Positions 16,447-25,472 of a DNA stretch of 64,000 nt are shown piece by piece. Source of the DNA: SIG565 sp045650565 (GTDB lineage Bacteria > Bacillota > Clostridia > Oscillospirales > Acutalibacteraceae); contig JAZRRG010000044.1 of the NCBI GenBank assembly GCA_045650565.1, forward strand, positions 62,001 through 126,000, read 5' to 3'. The notes under the pieces are model-generated. The model saw only the letters and a list, made by a program, of their open reading frames with translations. It had not been told where the DNA came from and did no database searches. A program made the translations under genes and the position numbers. Positions within the stretch are counted from its first letter, which is position 1. Each line of letters opens with the position of its first letter.

Positions 16447-17874
16447 ATGTGGATTATATTAGTCCTGCTTGTTATTCTTTTATTGATTGTTGTTATTCGC
16501 ACCCTATCGTTTTCCCCTTCAAAAAAAGTATCAGCACAAGCAGAAGAAATAAGTTTTGATAGAAAAAATGCGATTGATAACCTAAAAGAGCTTGTTCGCT
16601 GTAAAACCGTTTCGTATTATGACCCAACACTTGAGGATGATGCCGAGTTTGAAAAGCTAATTTCCCTTCTCCCCGAGCTTTATCCATCTGTTACCTCCGT
16701 TTGCGAGTTTAAACGGTTGCCCGACCGTGCATTGCTTTTTAGATGGCGTGGTAAAAGCAGCTCAAGAGCCGCCGTTATGATGGCTCACTATGATGTTGTT
16801 CCCGTAAACCAAGAATTATGGGAAAAGCCGCCCTTTGATGCTATAGAGGAAAACGGTGTTATATGGGGGCGTGGTACACTTGATACAAAGGTTACACTAA
16901 ATGCAATATTATCCGCTGCCGACCACCTGATTGAACAAAACTTTGTGCCCGAAGAGGATATTTACTTTGCTTTTTCGGGCGGTGAAGAGGTAAGCGGCAA
17001 GGGTGCTGTTAATATTGTAGATTATTTTGAGGAAAATAATATTGAAATTTCCTTGGTTGTAGATGAGGGCGGCGCAGTGGTGGAAAATGTGTTCCCCGGT
17101 GTTAAATTGCCCTGCGCACTTATAGGTATCGCCGAAAAGGGACTTATGAATGTAAAGTACACCGCAAAATCGGGTGGCGGACACGCTTCAGCCCCTAAAC
17201 CAAACACCCCTATTGAGCGTTTGGCAAGGGCGATATCAAATATCTCGCATTATCAAATAAAATCACACTTAACTGAACCTGTTGCCGAAATGTTTGACAC
17301 CTTGGGGCGACATTCAAATTTCCTATACCGTATGATTTTTGCGAATTTGTGGCTTTTCTACCCCGTGCTTGATTCTATTTGTAAAAAATCGGGTGGAGAA
17401 TTAAACGCTCTAATGCGCACTACCGTTGCATTTACGCAAATGGATGGAAGTACTGCACCCAATGTTATACCGCCCGAAGCGTCAATTATATCAAATATAC
17501 GCATTAACCCTTATGATACGACCGATTCGGTTTTAGATTATCTAAAGAAAACGGTTGATGATAGTACTATACAAATTACTATGCTTGAGGGTACAAATCC
17601 AAGCCGCATTTCAAAAACCGATTGTCCCGAATGGGAGAAGGTCGCCGCTGCCGTAGCGGACACCTGGCGGGGCTCTATTGTATCGCCCTACCTTATGGTG
17701 CAGTGCTCGGACAGCCGCCATTACGGCAAGATAAGCGATAAGGTTTACCGCTTCTCCGCAATGGATTTAACTGCCGATGAGCGAGCCACCATACACGGAA
17801 ATAATGAGCGCATACGAATAGATGCTCTTTGCCGTGCGGTTGAGTTTTATATACGGCTGCTTAAAAATTGCTAA
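16447..17874 (+). CDS. M20 family metallopeptidase, membrane-anchored
   Basis: 475 residues. An N-terminal hydrophobic segment (residues 1-22) suggests a membrane anchor. M20 landmarks: MMAHYDVVPV (zinc ligand H near 117), WGRGTLDTK with the bridging D, SGGEEVSGKGA with the catalytic E, and a dimerisation domain beginning GLMNVKYTAKSGGGHASAP. The nearest described group is the PM20D1/carboxypeptidase-S type acting on N-acyl amino acids or short peptides. It follows two membrane proteins, suggesting import then hydrolysis of an amidated substrate. Substrate not known. Confidence 0.88.
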   Translation: MWIILVLLVILLLIVVIRTLSFSPSKKVSAQAEEISFDRKNAIDNLKELVRCKTVSYYDPTLEDDAEFEKLISLLPELYPSVTSVCEFKRLPDRALLFRWRGKSSSRAAVMMAHYDVVPVNQELWEKPPFDAIEENGVIWGRGTLDTKVTLNAILSAADHLIEQNFVPEEDIYFAFSGGEEVSGKGAVNIVDYFEENNIEISLVVDEGGAVVENVFPGVKLPCALIGIAEKGLMNVKYTAKSGGGHASAPKPNTPIERLARAISNISHYQIKSHLTEPVAEMFDTLGRHSNFLYRMIFANLWLFYPVLDSICKKSGGELNALMRTTVAFTQMDGSTAPNVIPPEASIISNIRINPYDTTDSVLDYLKKTVDDSTIQITMLEGTNPSRISKTDCPEWEKVAAAVADTWRGSIVSPYLMVQCSDSRHYGKISDKVYRFSAMDLTADERATIHGNNERIRIDALCRAVEFYIRLLKNC

Positions 17875-17894
17875 TAAATATAAAAGGTATTTTT

Positions 17895-18386
17895 ATGAAA
17901 GAAAATTCTTACAAAAAAATGTTGGTATTTTTAGAGAATAATCCGACGCTTAAAAAGGTCGTGGTTATGGCCAATAAAATAATAACAGTGGCTATATATC
18001 TTTTTTATCCGCTGTTTTTGGTTTATCTGTATTTGATTTCGTATTCGGGGTTGACTAAAATTATTTTAATTCCCCTTATTTCCTTTACCATTTTAAGCAT
18101 AGTACGGAAAATTATAAATTACCCACGTCCTTACGAAAAATATGATATAACGCCCCTTTGCAAAAAGGGGGCAAAAGGACTTTCTTGTCCATCACGGCAC
18201 ACCTTTTCGGCCTTTGTAATATCCTTTTGTGTAATGTATGTTTCCCTTCCGCTTGGTATTGCTTTGAGCGTACTATCTATAATTTTAGCAGTAACCCGAG
18301 TTCTTTGCGGAATTCATTTCATACGTGATGTTATCTGGGGTATGGCGGCTGCCTTAATTCCTGCAATAATAGGAATTTTCCTTTAA
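17895..18386 (+). CDS. PAP2-family membrane phosphatase
   Basis: 163 residues from ATG 17895; the AAAGG site eight bases upstream favours this over an upstream ATG inside the M20 gene. Motifs of the lipid phosphatase family: RKIINYPRP, CPSRHTFSAF, and RVLCGIHFIRDV. Several membrane segments surround them. Likely acts on polyprenyl pyrophosphate or phosphatidic acid-type lipids. Ends at a bidirectional terminator. Confidence 0.88.
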   Translation: MKENSYKKMLVFLENNPTLKKVVVMANKIITVAIYLFYPLFLVYLYLISYSGLTKIILIPLISFTILSIVRKIINYPRPYEKYDITPLCKKGAKGLSCPSRHTFSAFVISFCVMYVSLPLGIALSVLSIILAVTRVLCGIHFIRDVIWGMAAALIPAIIGIFL

Positions 18387-18389
18387 AGC

Positions 18390-18421
18390 AAAAAGCACAG
18401 GTTTTTGAACCTGTGCTTTTT
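18390..18421. terminator. bidirectional terminator between PAP2 gene and recG
   Basis: Perfect 14-bp stem, arms 18390-18403 and 18408-18421 (core GCACAGG/CCTGTGC), with A/T runs on both sides. It spans the recG stop codon and closes both converging operons. Confidence 0.93.
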
Positions 18422-20420
18422 AATTTAATGAAAACATATTTATAATTTTTTCTTTAAGTGCCTTATGCCCGTTTAAATCTTCATCGCTGTTTAAAAGATT
18501 TCTTGCGGCATTTGCCGTAAAGCTTAAAATGTCATAATCATTATTAAGGTCGGCTATTTTAAGCTGTGGCAAACCGTGTTGCCGCCTACCCATAAAGTCT
18601 CCCGGACCTCTAAGCTTTAAATCCTCCTCGGCAATTTTAAAACCATCGTTGGTTGAACATATCGCTTTAAGTCGGCTGTTTTTATCGCTACTATCCGAAA
18701 TTAAGATACAGGTTGATTTATGCTCTCCCCTGCCTATTCTACCACGCAGCTGGTGCAGCTGTGAAAGTCCGAAGCATTCGGCATCCTCTATTACCATAAT
18801 TGCAGCGTTTGGTACATCCACTCCAACCTCAATTACCGTTGTTGATATAAGTAGCTCTGTCTCGCCCGATAAAAATGAGCGCATTACCCTTTCCTTTGCC
18901 GCCGCCGACATTTTTCCGTGCAGTAGTCCTAATTTATAGTTCTTAAATTCGTTTTCAGAGAGTTGCTTATAGTACTCCTCAGCCGAAATTCGCTGAGTTT
19001 CACCCTCCTCTACGAGTGGGCACACAATATAACCCTGTCGCCCCTCGTCAATATGCTTTTTTATGTAGTTATATACCCTCTCATGAAGTTCCTTGCCAAC
19101 CGCATAGCTTTCAATCGGCTGTCTGCCCTTCGGATACTCGGTAATAACGCTAACATCCAGCTCTCCATAGATAACCATTGCAAGAGTTCGGGGTATCGGT
19201 GTTGCCGACATAACAAGCGTGTGTGAGCTATTTCCCTTTTTTGCCAGTGCATCTCTTTGTGCCACACCAAAGCGGTGCTGTTCATCGGTTATAACAAGTC
19301 CTAAATTATCGAACTGTATTTGCTCATTTAACACCGAGTGGGTACCGATAACCACATCAATTTCGCCATTTTTGATGCTCTCGGCTATTTTTTTACGCTT
19401 TGTGGGAGTAACAGCACTTGTAACCAAGGCGCAGTTTATACCCGTATTTTTAAAGAATTTGGTTAAGCTCTCAAAATGCTGCTCTGCCAAAATAACCGTG
19501 GGCGCCATAAGCGATGCCTGATAGCCATTTTTAACACAGTTAAATATAAGCGCCGCTGCCACCAAGGTTTTACCGCTTCCAACGTCGCCCTGTAAAAGTC
19601 GGCTCATAGGAACGCCACGAGCCATATCAAAAAGCGCCTCTTTAATGCACTTTAATTGAGAATTGGTAGGGGTAAACGGTAATTTTTTTAAAAACTCTCC
19701 CGTATAATCTTGCTTTAAAAGCACCGCCGTTTTGCCACGCCTTTTATTTTTAAGATACATCATACCGCTTTGCAGTAAAAACAGCTCCTCAAAAACAAGA
19801 CGTTTTTTTGCCTTTTCGAGTGCTTCACGGCTTTTGGGAAAGTGAATATTTTGGAGGGCAAAAGAGATGTCACAAAGGTTATATTCTTTTCTTATTTGCT
19901 CAGGAATTATCTCCTCGGCTTTACAAGACAAAAGTGCTGTTTTTATTATGCCCGATAAATATTTAGAGGATATACCCTGCGTTTGCGGATACACCGCCAT
20001 AATAGAGTTGTTGTCACCCTCATAAATTTCGGGGGATGACATCTCCCTTTTGAAAACTCCGCCCGACATTTTACCGTAAAAAATATACTCACTGCCCATG
20101 TGCAGCTTTTTTGCAGTATATTTAGTGTTAAAAAGCGTAACCGACATAGCACCGCTTGCATCAGCCACCGCAAATTTGTATAGTGTCATATTCTTGCGTA
20201 TATAATGTTCGGTAACAGGGGTTATAATTTTTGCCTTTACACACACATTGTCTTGAATAAAAGTATCATAAATAAGCTTAATGTCGCTTAAATCTTTATA
20301 CGCCCTCGGATAAAAAGACAAAAGGGCGCCGACGGTATCCACACCCAGCTTTGACAAAAGCTGGGCTCGTTTTTCGCCAACTCCCTTTAAATATCTGATA
20401 TTTGTAATATCTGATAGCAT
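18420..20420 (-). CDS. recG: ATP-dependent DNA helicase RecG
   Basis: 666 residues from ATG 20420 (MLSDITNIRYLKGVG); an upstream codon at 20471 would overlap fakA and adds an atypical N terminus. RecG reverses stalled replication forks and branch-migrates Holliday junctions. Visible features: OB-like wedge domain in the first 200 residues, Walker A GDVGSGKT, DEQH box (VITDEQHRFGVAQR), and conserved SATPIPRTLAM. It is the last gene of the yloU-fakA-recG operon, 10 bases after fakA. Confidence 0.96.
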   Translation of the reverse strand: MLSDITNIRYLKGVGEKRAQLLSKLGVDTVGALLSFYPRAYKDLSDIKLIYDTFIQDNVCVKAKIITPVTEHYIRKNMTLYKFAVADASGAMSVTLFNTKYTAKKLHMGSEYIFYGKMSGGVFKREMSSPEIYEGDNNSIMAVYPQTQGISSKYLSGIIKTALLSCKAEEIIPEQIRKEYNLCDISFALQNIHFPKSREALEKAKKRLVFEELFLLQSGMMYLKNKRRGKTAVLLKQDYTGEFLKKLPFTPTNSQLKCIKEALFDMARGVPMSRLLQGDVGSGKTLVAAALIFNCVKNGYQASLMAPTVILAEQHFESLTKFFKNTGINCALVTSAVTPTKRKKIAESIKNGEIDVVIGTHSVLNEQIQFDNLGLVITDEQHRFGVAQRDALAKKGNSSHTLVMSATPIPRTLAMVIYGELDVSVITEYPKGRQPIESYAVGKELHERVYNYIKKHIDEGRQGYIVCPLVEEGETQRISAEEYYKQLSENEFKNYKLGLLHGKMSAAAKERVMRSFLSGETELLISTTVIEVGVDVPNAAIMVIEDAECFGLSQLHQLRGRIGRGEHKSTCILISDSSDKNSRLKAICSTNDGFKIAEEDLKLRGPGDFMGRRQHGLPQLKIADLNNDYDILSFTANAARNLLNSDEDLNGHKALKEKIINMFSLN

Positions 20421-20430
20421 TGTCCTAATC

Positions 20431-22116
20431 CTATTCAACAGAAATAATGAAGTAATAAACCGGCTGACCACCGTTTACAAATGTGATTTCCAGCTTATCG
20501 GAAAACTTTTTATTTAATGCATCTTCTATTTCGGCCGCTTTCTCATCGGTAACATCCTCACCGTATATAACAGTTAAGAAGCTGCTATCCTTCTTTACAA
20601 GCTGTTTTACAAGCTTGAGCATACACTTCTCAAGGTCGGTTTCGGTAAAGGAAACCTTACCGTTATCAAGCGCCAAAAGCTGACCTTCCTTAATATCCTT
20701 GCCGCCGAAATTAGAATTTCTTGCGGCATAGGTTATCTGACCTGTCGAAATTCCCTCAAACGCCTTTGCCATAGCAATAGCATTTGTATCATCATCGGCA
20801 TCGGGGTCGAAATTAAGCATAGCAGTAATACCCTGCGGGATAGTTCTTGTGTGAAAAACGATTACCTTGCGGGTGCTAAGCGGAATTGTTTGCTCGGCAG
20901 CCATAATTATATTTTTATTGTTTGGTAAAACAAACACTGTTTTTGGGGGTGTTGCTTCAACCGCACGTAAAATATCATCGGTACTTGGGTTCATTGTTTG
21001 ACCGCCCGATACTACAGTATCAACGCCCAAATCTTTAAATAATTCCTCAAGTCCCGCACCTGCACTAACCGATACAAAGCCAACCTCTTTTGTCGGCTCA
21101 ACGGGCTTAAAGGTTTCTTCTCGTGATTCGCTTTTGGGTGCCTTTTTAGACTTCTTTGTCGACTCGTGTTTAGCACGCTCATGCTGGTCACGCATATTCT
21201 CAATCTTGAGTTTTACAAGCTGACCAAAGGTAATACCCTCCTCGAGCGCCTTGCCGGGATGGTCGGTATGAACGTGCACCTTTATAATTTCCTCATCATC
21301 AACTACAACTACACAGTCACCAATAGTCTCAAGGAAAGCACGAAGCTCGCTCGGCTGCTTAGTAACGGCTTCATCACGATTAACTATAAACTCGGTGCAG
21401 TAGGTAAAGGTGATTTCGGTTTCAAACTCACCTGCAGCATTTCTGCCTTCCCACTCATCCTCACTGCTATCCTCGGCTGTATTAGCGGAGCCAAATGCCT
21501 CTATAATTTTGCCATCTTTAAATACCGAATACATTCCTTCGAGTATTACAACAAAGCCACGACCACCCGCATCAACAACACCCGCCTGTTTAAGCACAGG
21601 CAAAAGCTCGGGTGTTTCAGCAAGCGCCTTGTTAGCGCCCTCCATAGCCGCCTCAAAAACCGACAGTGCATCCTCACCGTTTTTAAATGCCTCATCAGCA
21701 AACTCTGAAGCTACACGTGCAACGGTTAAAATGGTGCCCTCGGTGGGCTTCATAACTGCCTTGTATGCCGCTTCAACGCCAAGGCGAAACGCTTCCTTAA
21801 GGTTTTCGGCGGTAACCTCATCGCTGCCCTTTAAGCCGTTTGCGATACCACGGAACAAAAGTGAGGTAATAACTCCCGAATTACCACGAGCGCCACGAAG
21901 CAATGCCGATGCGGCAACCTTGGCAACCTCACCCGCCGTTTCGCCCTCAAGGTTTTCGAGTTCCCTTGCGGCATTACCGATACTAAGTGACATATTTGTG
22001 CCCGTATCGCCATCCGGCACGGGAAACACATTTAAATCATCAACCTGCTTGCGATTATTGGATATATTATTTGCCGCCGAAATAATGGCATCTCGCAGCA
22101 TATCTCCGTTAAACAA
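20431..22116 (-). CDS. fakA: fatty acid kinase catalytic subunit FakA (DAK2-domain, YloV)
   Basis: 561 residues. FakA phosphorylates exogenous fatty acids bound by FakB, entering phospholipid synthesis. The N-terminal DAK2 (Dhal) domain has the DDLNVFPVPDGDTGTNM nucleotide-binding motif and the ARGARGNSGVI-like segment, the middle carries a DegV-like region, and a C-terminal YloV domain ends VNGGQPVYYFIISVE. Length agrees with the family (about 550). Directly upstream of recG and downstream of yloU, the usual clostridial arrangement. FakB proteins are not in the window. Confidence 0.94.
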   Translation of the reverse strand: MFNGDMLRDAIISAANNISNNRKQVDDLNVFPVPDGDTGTNMSLSIGNAARELENLEGETAGEVAKVAASALLRGARGNSGVITSLLFRGIANGLKGSDEVTAENLKEAFRLGVEAAYKAVMKPTEGTILTVARVASEFADEAFKNGEDALSVFEAAMEGANKALAETPELLPVLKQAGVVDAGGRGFVVILEGMYSVFKDGKIIEAFGSANTAEDSSEDEWEGRNAAGEFETEITFTYCTEFIVNRDEAVTKQPSELRAFLETIGDCVVVVDDEEIIKVHVHTDHPGKALEEGITFGQLVKLKIENMRDQHERAKHESTKKSKKAPKSESREETFKPVEPTKEVGFVSVSAGAGLEELFKDLGVDTVVSGGQTMNPSTDDILRAVEATPPKTVFVLPNNKNIIMAAEQTIPLSTRKVIVFHTRTIPQGITAMLNFDPDADDDTNAIAMAKAFEGISTGQITYAARNSNFGGKDIKEGQLLALDNGKVSFTETDLEKCMLKLVKQLVKKDSSFLTVIYGEDVTDEKAAEIEDALNKKFSDKLEITFVNGGQPVYYFIISVE

Positions 22117-22146
22117 AATAAAACAACTCCTTTGTAGAGGTCAAAA

Positions 22147-22497
22147 TCATTCCTTGATACCGTCAACCTTAACAGTAACCTTCTCAACCTTTATGCCGAT
22201 TGCCTCATCCACAGTAAACCTAACCTTGTTTACAATGCTTTTAGCAATTGCGTTAATATTCATACCGTAAGAAACAATGATGTGCAAATCTACCGAAATG
22301 CTCTCCTCATTACCCTTTACGATTATTCCCTTATTTACATATTCCTTTTTTGAAACCAGGCCGAGCAAACGCTGTCCTCTGTTTCCCGGTGCCATACCTA
22401 CAACACCGTAGCAGGATGAAACTGCATTACCGATAAGCTTTGCTAAATACTCGTTTGTAATGCTTACTTTTCCTAATCTATTATCGTAAGAAATCAT
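22147..22497 (-). CDS. yloU: Asp23/Gls24 family envelope stress protein (YloU)
   Basis: 116 residues, full length for the family. Shows NEYLAKLIGNAVSSCYGVVGMAP and the LHIIVSYGMNINAIAKSIVNKVR block. YloU-type proteins are membrane-associated or cytoplasmic and are induced by alkaline or envelope stress in related species; the precise role is unsettled. It is the first of the yloU-fakA-recG gene set and lies 17 bases downstream of the lipoprotein gene. Confidence 0.93.
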   Translation of the reverse strand: MISYDNRLGKVSITNEYLAKLIGNAVSSCYGVVGMAPGNRGQRLLGLVSKKEYVNKGIIVKGNEESISVDLHIIVSYGMNINAIAKSIVNKVRFTVDEAIGIKVEKVTVKVDGIKE

Positions 22498-22513
22498 AAA
22501 TATCCTCCTTAAG

Positions 22514-24064
22514 TTATTCTAAAACAAGGTTACCTAAAACCCCATATATATCATTGCTGGAATTGACAAACGGATTTGCTATTTCATTACTGCAAAACAG
22601 TATTCCCGTTCTATAGCACACCGGTATTATGGGGAGTTCTGACACCGCCATTGCCGCAATGTCCGAAACGGTGTTATCGCCGTTATAAAAGCCGTGCACT
22701 ATCTGCTCAAGACTTACTGTATCGGCGTTATCTCCCGAGTTAGCTGCGGGTATACCATACGCCGCCGTCCCACCCGTGCACAAAAGCTGCGTTAAATCCA
22801 TATTGGCATTTATATTTACCTCCGCCAAATACAAATCGAACTGCCCCGCCTTTAATCTTGCAACATACTGATTATACGGCACACTCTCAATATTTATCTT
22901 TATGCCTACTTGTGCTAATTGCGATGCGATAAGCTGCGCCGCATTGGTTCTAAAGGTGTTTTCCTTGTTAACCAAAAGCCGTAATTCTATTACGTGGTTA
23001 CTGGCATTAACAAAAAATCCCTCATTATTTTTCTTATTATAACCTATTTTTCCGAAATTCTCAATAGAAATCTCACTTTTGCCTGTAATTTGTATACTTT
23101 GAATGCCCTCTACCGCCTTCCAAGCAGGGTTAAATACACCTGTTGCAGGCACCGCATTGTTATAATATGCATCCTCACAAATCTTTTTACGATTAAGCGC
23201 TGCCGACAAGCCGTGACGCATATAATCGCTTTGCAAAATAGATTTATTAAGATTTACACCGATATATACTAAATTGTTAAGCTCGGTATTAACACGCTCA
23301 CCGCTCATTCTTAAAATGTTACAGTCCGACAAGTCGGTATAATACATATCCACCGCACCAATTTCGATGGCGTGTGACAATGCCTCCTCATCGGGCGTGT
23401 TAATAAGCTTTACCGTTTTAAGCTTGGTAGCCCCTAAATGATATTTCTCGTTTGCATTAAGTGAAGTGAACGCCGAATCTATGACATATCTGCCGCTGCC
23501 TATGGGCGGTAGCTCAACATTATCTTGGTTAACAAGAAGGTCGCTCTCCCTTTTAATTATTGGAAAGGTCAACAGATTTGCTGCATAGGCATCATTTTTA
23601 TCGCCCACAAAAATAAGTGTTTTTGTGTCATTCGGGGTTTGTAAGCTTATGCCGCTGAGTTTTGCCGAATAATTCGGTGAGCCCTTTGCTAAATTAAAGG
23701 AGTATGCAACATCCTGCGCCGTAACCTGTGTGCCATCGCTAAAAAGCGCCGTTTTAAGCTTTACGGTGCAAACCTTTCCATCGACCGTTACACTGTCTGC
23801 CAAAACATTAACTGCTTTGTATTCGTTATCTACCTGCACTAACGTATCATAAAGCAGGGTGCAAAGCAATCGGTTAAGACCTGTGGCAGCTTTATACGGA
23901 TTAAAGGAATCAGCCGTATTGCACGCAAGACTTATTCCGTCCCCAACATACATAGACTGCCCTTCATCAAAGTTATCCTCTGGCACTTCATTTTGTTTGC
24001 CGCAGCCAATAAGTGAAATCAATAAAACAACACATAAAAGTAAAGCCGCAATCCGTTTTTTCAT
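22514..24064 (-). CDS. peptide/solute-binding lipoprotein, SBP family 5
   Basis: 516 residues. Lipoprotein signal: MKKRIAALLLCVVLLISLIGC with cysteine at residue 21. SBP5 (OppA/DppA-type) features include VADSVTVDGKVCTVKLKTALFSDGTQVTAQDVAYSFN-like segment and AALNRKKICEDAYYN. No permease or ATPase genes accompany it here, so it may work with a transporter encoded elsewhere or serve another function such as signalling. It is transcribed together with yloU-fakA-recG. Confidence 0.87.
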   Translation of the reverse strand: MKKRIAALLLCVVLLISLIGCGKQNEVPEDNFDEGQSMYVGDGISLACNTADSFNPYKAATGLNRLLCTLLYDTLVQVDNEYKAVNVLADSVTVDGKVCTVKLKTALFSDGTQVTAQDVAYSFNLAKGSPNYSAKLSGISLQTPNDTKTLIFVGDKNDAYAANLLTFPIIKRESDLLVNQDNVELPPIGSGRYVIDSAFTSLNANEKYHLGATKLKTVKLINTPDEEALSHAIEIGAVDMYYTDLSDCNILRMSGERVNTELNNLVYIGVNLNKSILQSDYMRHGLSAALNRKKICEDAYYNNAVPATGVFNPAWKAVEGIQSIQITGKSEISIENFGKIGYNKKNNEGFFVNASNHVIELRLLVNKENTFRTNAAQLIASQLAQVGIKINIESVPYNQYVARLKAGQFDLYLAEVNINANMDLTQLLCTGGTAAYGIPAANSGDNADTVSLEQIVHGFYNGDNTVSDIAAMAVSELPIIPVCYRTGILFCSNEIANPFVNSSNDIYGVLGNLVLE

Positions 24065-24096
24065 ACTACCACCTGCCCTTCAACAAATACTTTTTT

Positions 24097-24879
24097 CTAT
24101 TCTATCCAAATAGGCGCTACACTTAAGGTTTTGCCTGTCTTTTCATCTATTTCAAAAATGCAACCGTTTAATATGCACGGACCATCCGCCAACTCAAAGC
24201 GGCTCATATCATTATCTCTTAAACGATTTATTATAATATCACTTTTAACGCCCAATACCGAGTGCTTTGGACCTGTCATACCAAGGTCTGTTATGTAACC
24301 CGTGCCTTTAGGCAATACGGCCGCATCAGCCGTTTGAATGTGAGTATGTGTGCCAAATATTGCCGAGACCTTACCATCAAGATAAAAGCCCATCGCCCTT
24401 TTTTCGCTTGTGGCTTCGGCGTGAAAATCAACCACGATTATGTTAGCGCCTTCATCCTTCGCCCTTAAAAGCAGTAAATCTATAGCAATAAAAGGATTAT
24501 CGGGCTCTAACCTATCAAGGTAAATCCTGCCGCTTAAATTTATAACGGCAACCTTATTCCTTCCCATATCGCACAAATAATAGCCACTACCACTGTCGGT
24601 AGTATTAAGATTTTGGGGTCTTAGCACAAAGGGGTGCTCATCGTAATAATTTAAAATATCCTCACGCCTAAAAGAGTGATTGCCGCCCGTAATTACATCG
24701 GCGCCAATGTTTAACAGCCACTCAGCACTCGACGGCACGATTCCGTTGCCATCAGCCGAATTTTCACCGTTTACTATAGTCAAATCTATTGAATACTGTT
24801 TCTTTAGCTTGTTTAAATGCCTTTCAAGCATTTCACAACCGATGCTACCGCATACATCACCAATACATAAAATTTTCAC
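24097..24879 (-). CDS. ymdB: YmdB-family metallophosphoesterase
   Basis: 260 residues from GTG 24879, supported by AGGAGG (complement of 24889-24894) nine bases upstream and by the start MKILCIGDVCGS, the family N terminus. Calcineurin-like metal motifs: GDVCG, NGEN, GGNHSFR, and GTHTHIQTAD near residue 180. B. subtilis YmdB is a phosphodiesterase acting on cyclic nucleotides and affecting biofilm decisions. First gene of the operon that continues into the lipoprotein and recG set. Confidence 0.93.
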   Translation of the reverse strand: MKILCIGDVCGSIGCEMLERHLNKLKKQYSIDLTIVNGENSADGNGIVPSSAEWLLNIGADVITGGNHSFRREDILNYYDEHPFVLRPQNLNTTDSGSGYYLCDMGRNKVAVINLSGRIYLDRLEPDNPFIAIDLLLLRAKDEGANIIVVDFHAEATSEKRAMGFYLDGKVSAIFGTHTHIQTADAAVLPKGTGYITDLGMTGPKHSVLGVKSDIIINRLRDNDMSRFELADGPCILNGCIFEIDEKTGKTLSVAPIWIE

Positions 24880-24919
24880 GCAGTAACACCTCCTTAAACA
24901 CTCAAGCGCATACACTTTT

Positions 24920-24947
24920 ATTATACTTATTTTTTTATATTTTTCAA
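24920..24947 (-). promoter_or_regulatory. promoter of ymdB operon
   Basis: On the minus strand TTGAAA (24942-24947), a 16-base spacer, and TATAAT (24920-24925). It is divergent from the tRNA-Pro promoter, whose -35 box begins 15 bases away. Confidence 0.7.
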
Positions 24948-24961
24948 GACAAACAAAAAAG

Positions 24962-24990
24962 TTGACAAATACTATTTTATGAAATATAAT
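24962..24990 (+). promoter_or_regulatory. consensus promoter of tRNA-Pro
   Basis: Perfect consensus: TTGACA (24962-24967), 17-base spacer, TATAAT (24985-24990). Transcription would begin around 24997, 20 bases ahead of the mature tRNA. Confidence 0.95.
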
Positions 24991-25016
24991 AAATACTTGC
25001 AACGCATAGTATACTT

Positions 25017-25092
25017 CGAGGTGTCGCCCAGTTGGTAGGGCGCTAGTTTTGGGAACTAGATGCCGCAGGTTCGAGTCCTGTCACCTCGACCA
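25017..25092 (+). tRNA. tRNA-Pro (anticodon TGG)
   Basis: Acceptor CGAGGTG/CACCTCG, anticodon stem CTAGT/ACTAG with loop TTTGGGA giving TGG, T arm GCAGGTTCGAGTCCTGT, discriminator A and encoded CCA. It marks the left edge of a divergent accessory stretch; a similar 3' end with the same tail occurs at 28951-28966. Confidence 0.97.
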
Positions 25093-25125
25093 AAAATCCG
25101 TCGACTTTGTCGGCGGATTTTTTAT
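25092..25125 (+). terminator. terminator of tRNA-Pro
   Basis: Stem of AAAAATCCG with CGGATTTTT extended by CGAC/GTCG around a TTT loop (one G-T pair), ending in a T-run at 25118-25123. Confidence 0.9.
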
Positions 25126-25281
25126 TCAAGCCGATAGGCTTGGTATATCATCACGCTTTAGCGTGTATATCATTGCCGCATTTATGCGGCGTATATCATC
25201 ACACCATAGGTGTGTATACCTCTATCGGCTTGATGAGATGCAGCGGCTTCGCCACTGATGATATACAAGGCTTCGCCTTGA
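25126..25281. repeat. multi-hairpin element with outer 12-bp stem and TATATCAT spacers
   Basis: An outer inverted repeat (25126-25137 with 25222-25233, 12 bp) encloses three short hairpins: CACGC/GCGTG (25152-25165), GCCGCA/TGCGGC (25175-25190), and CACACC/GGTGTG (25200-25214). Each inner hairpin is preceded by the same TATATCAT-type spacer. Two further TTC-loop hairpins follow, the last at 25266-25280 (CAAGGC/GCCTTG). Drawn as RNA this is a cloverleaf-like multi-branched fold. Probably an interspersed palindromic repeat family of gut Clostridia; no coding function. Confidence 0.8.
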
Positions 25282-25405
25282 TATTAAAACCTAGTATTTA
25301 TGCTTTTTCACATTCTCCAGTCGAATTTTTACTGATTCAAAATTATTAAACAAACAAATAACATCACTCCCTTTCTTATTGGTTTTTAACATAAAACAGT
25401 GCATG

Positions 25406-25434
25406 TTTACTATTGGAAAATTTTATGGTATAAT
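25406..25434 (+). promoter_or_regulatory. promoter of the zinc-ribbon/OLD pair
   Basis: TTTACT (25406-25411), 17-base spacer and TATAAT (25429-25434), about 40 bases before the start at 25473. The -35 box matches consensus at four of six positions. Confidence 0.7.
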
Positions 25435-25472
25435 TTAATAGAAAATATTTATAAAAGCGAGGTGCCAAGGTT

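Noticed and set aside
21410..22270. 286-codon plus-strand frame
   Set aside because: It is antisense to fakA and yloU, has serine-rich low-complexity composition expected of a shadow frame, and no ribosome binding site.
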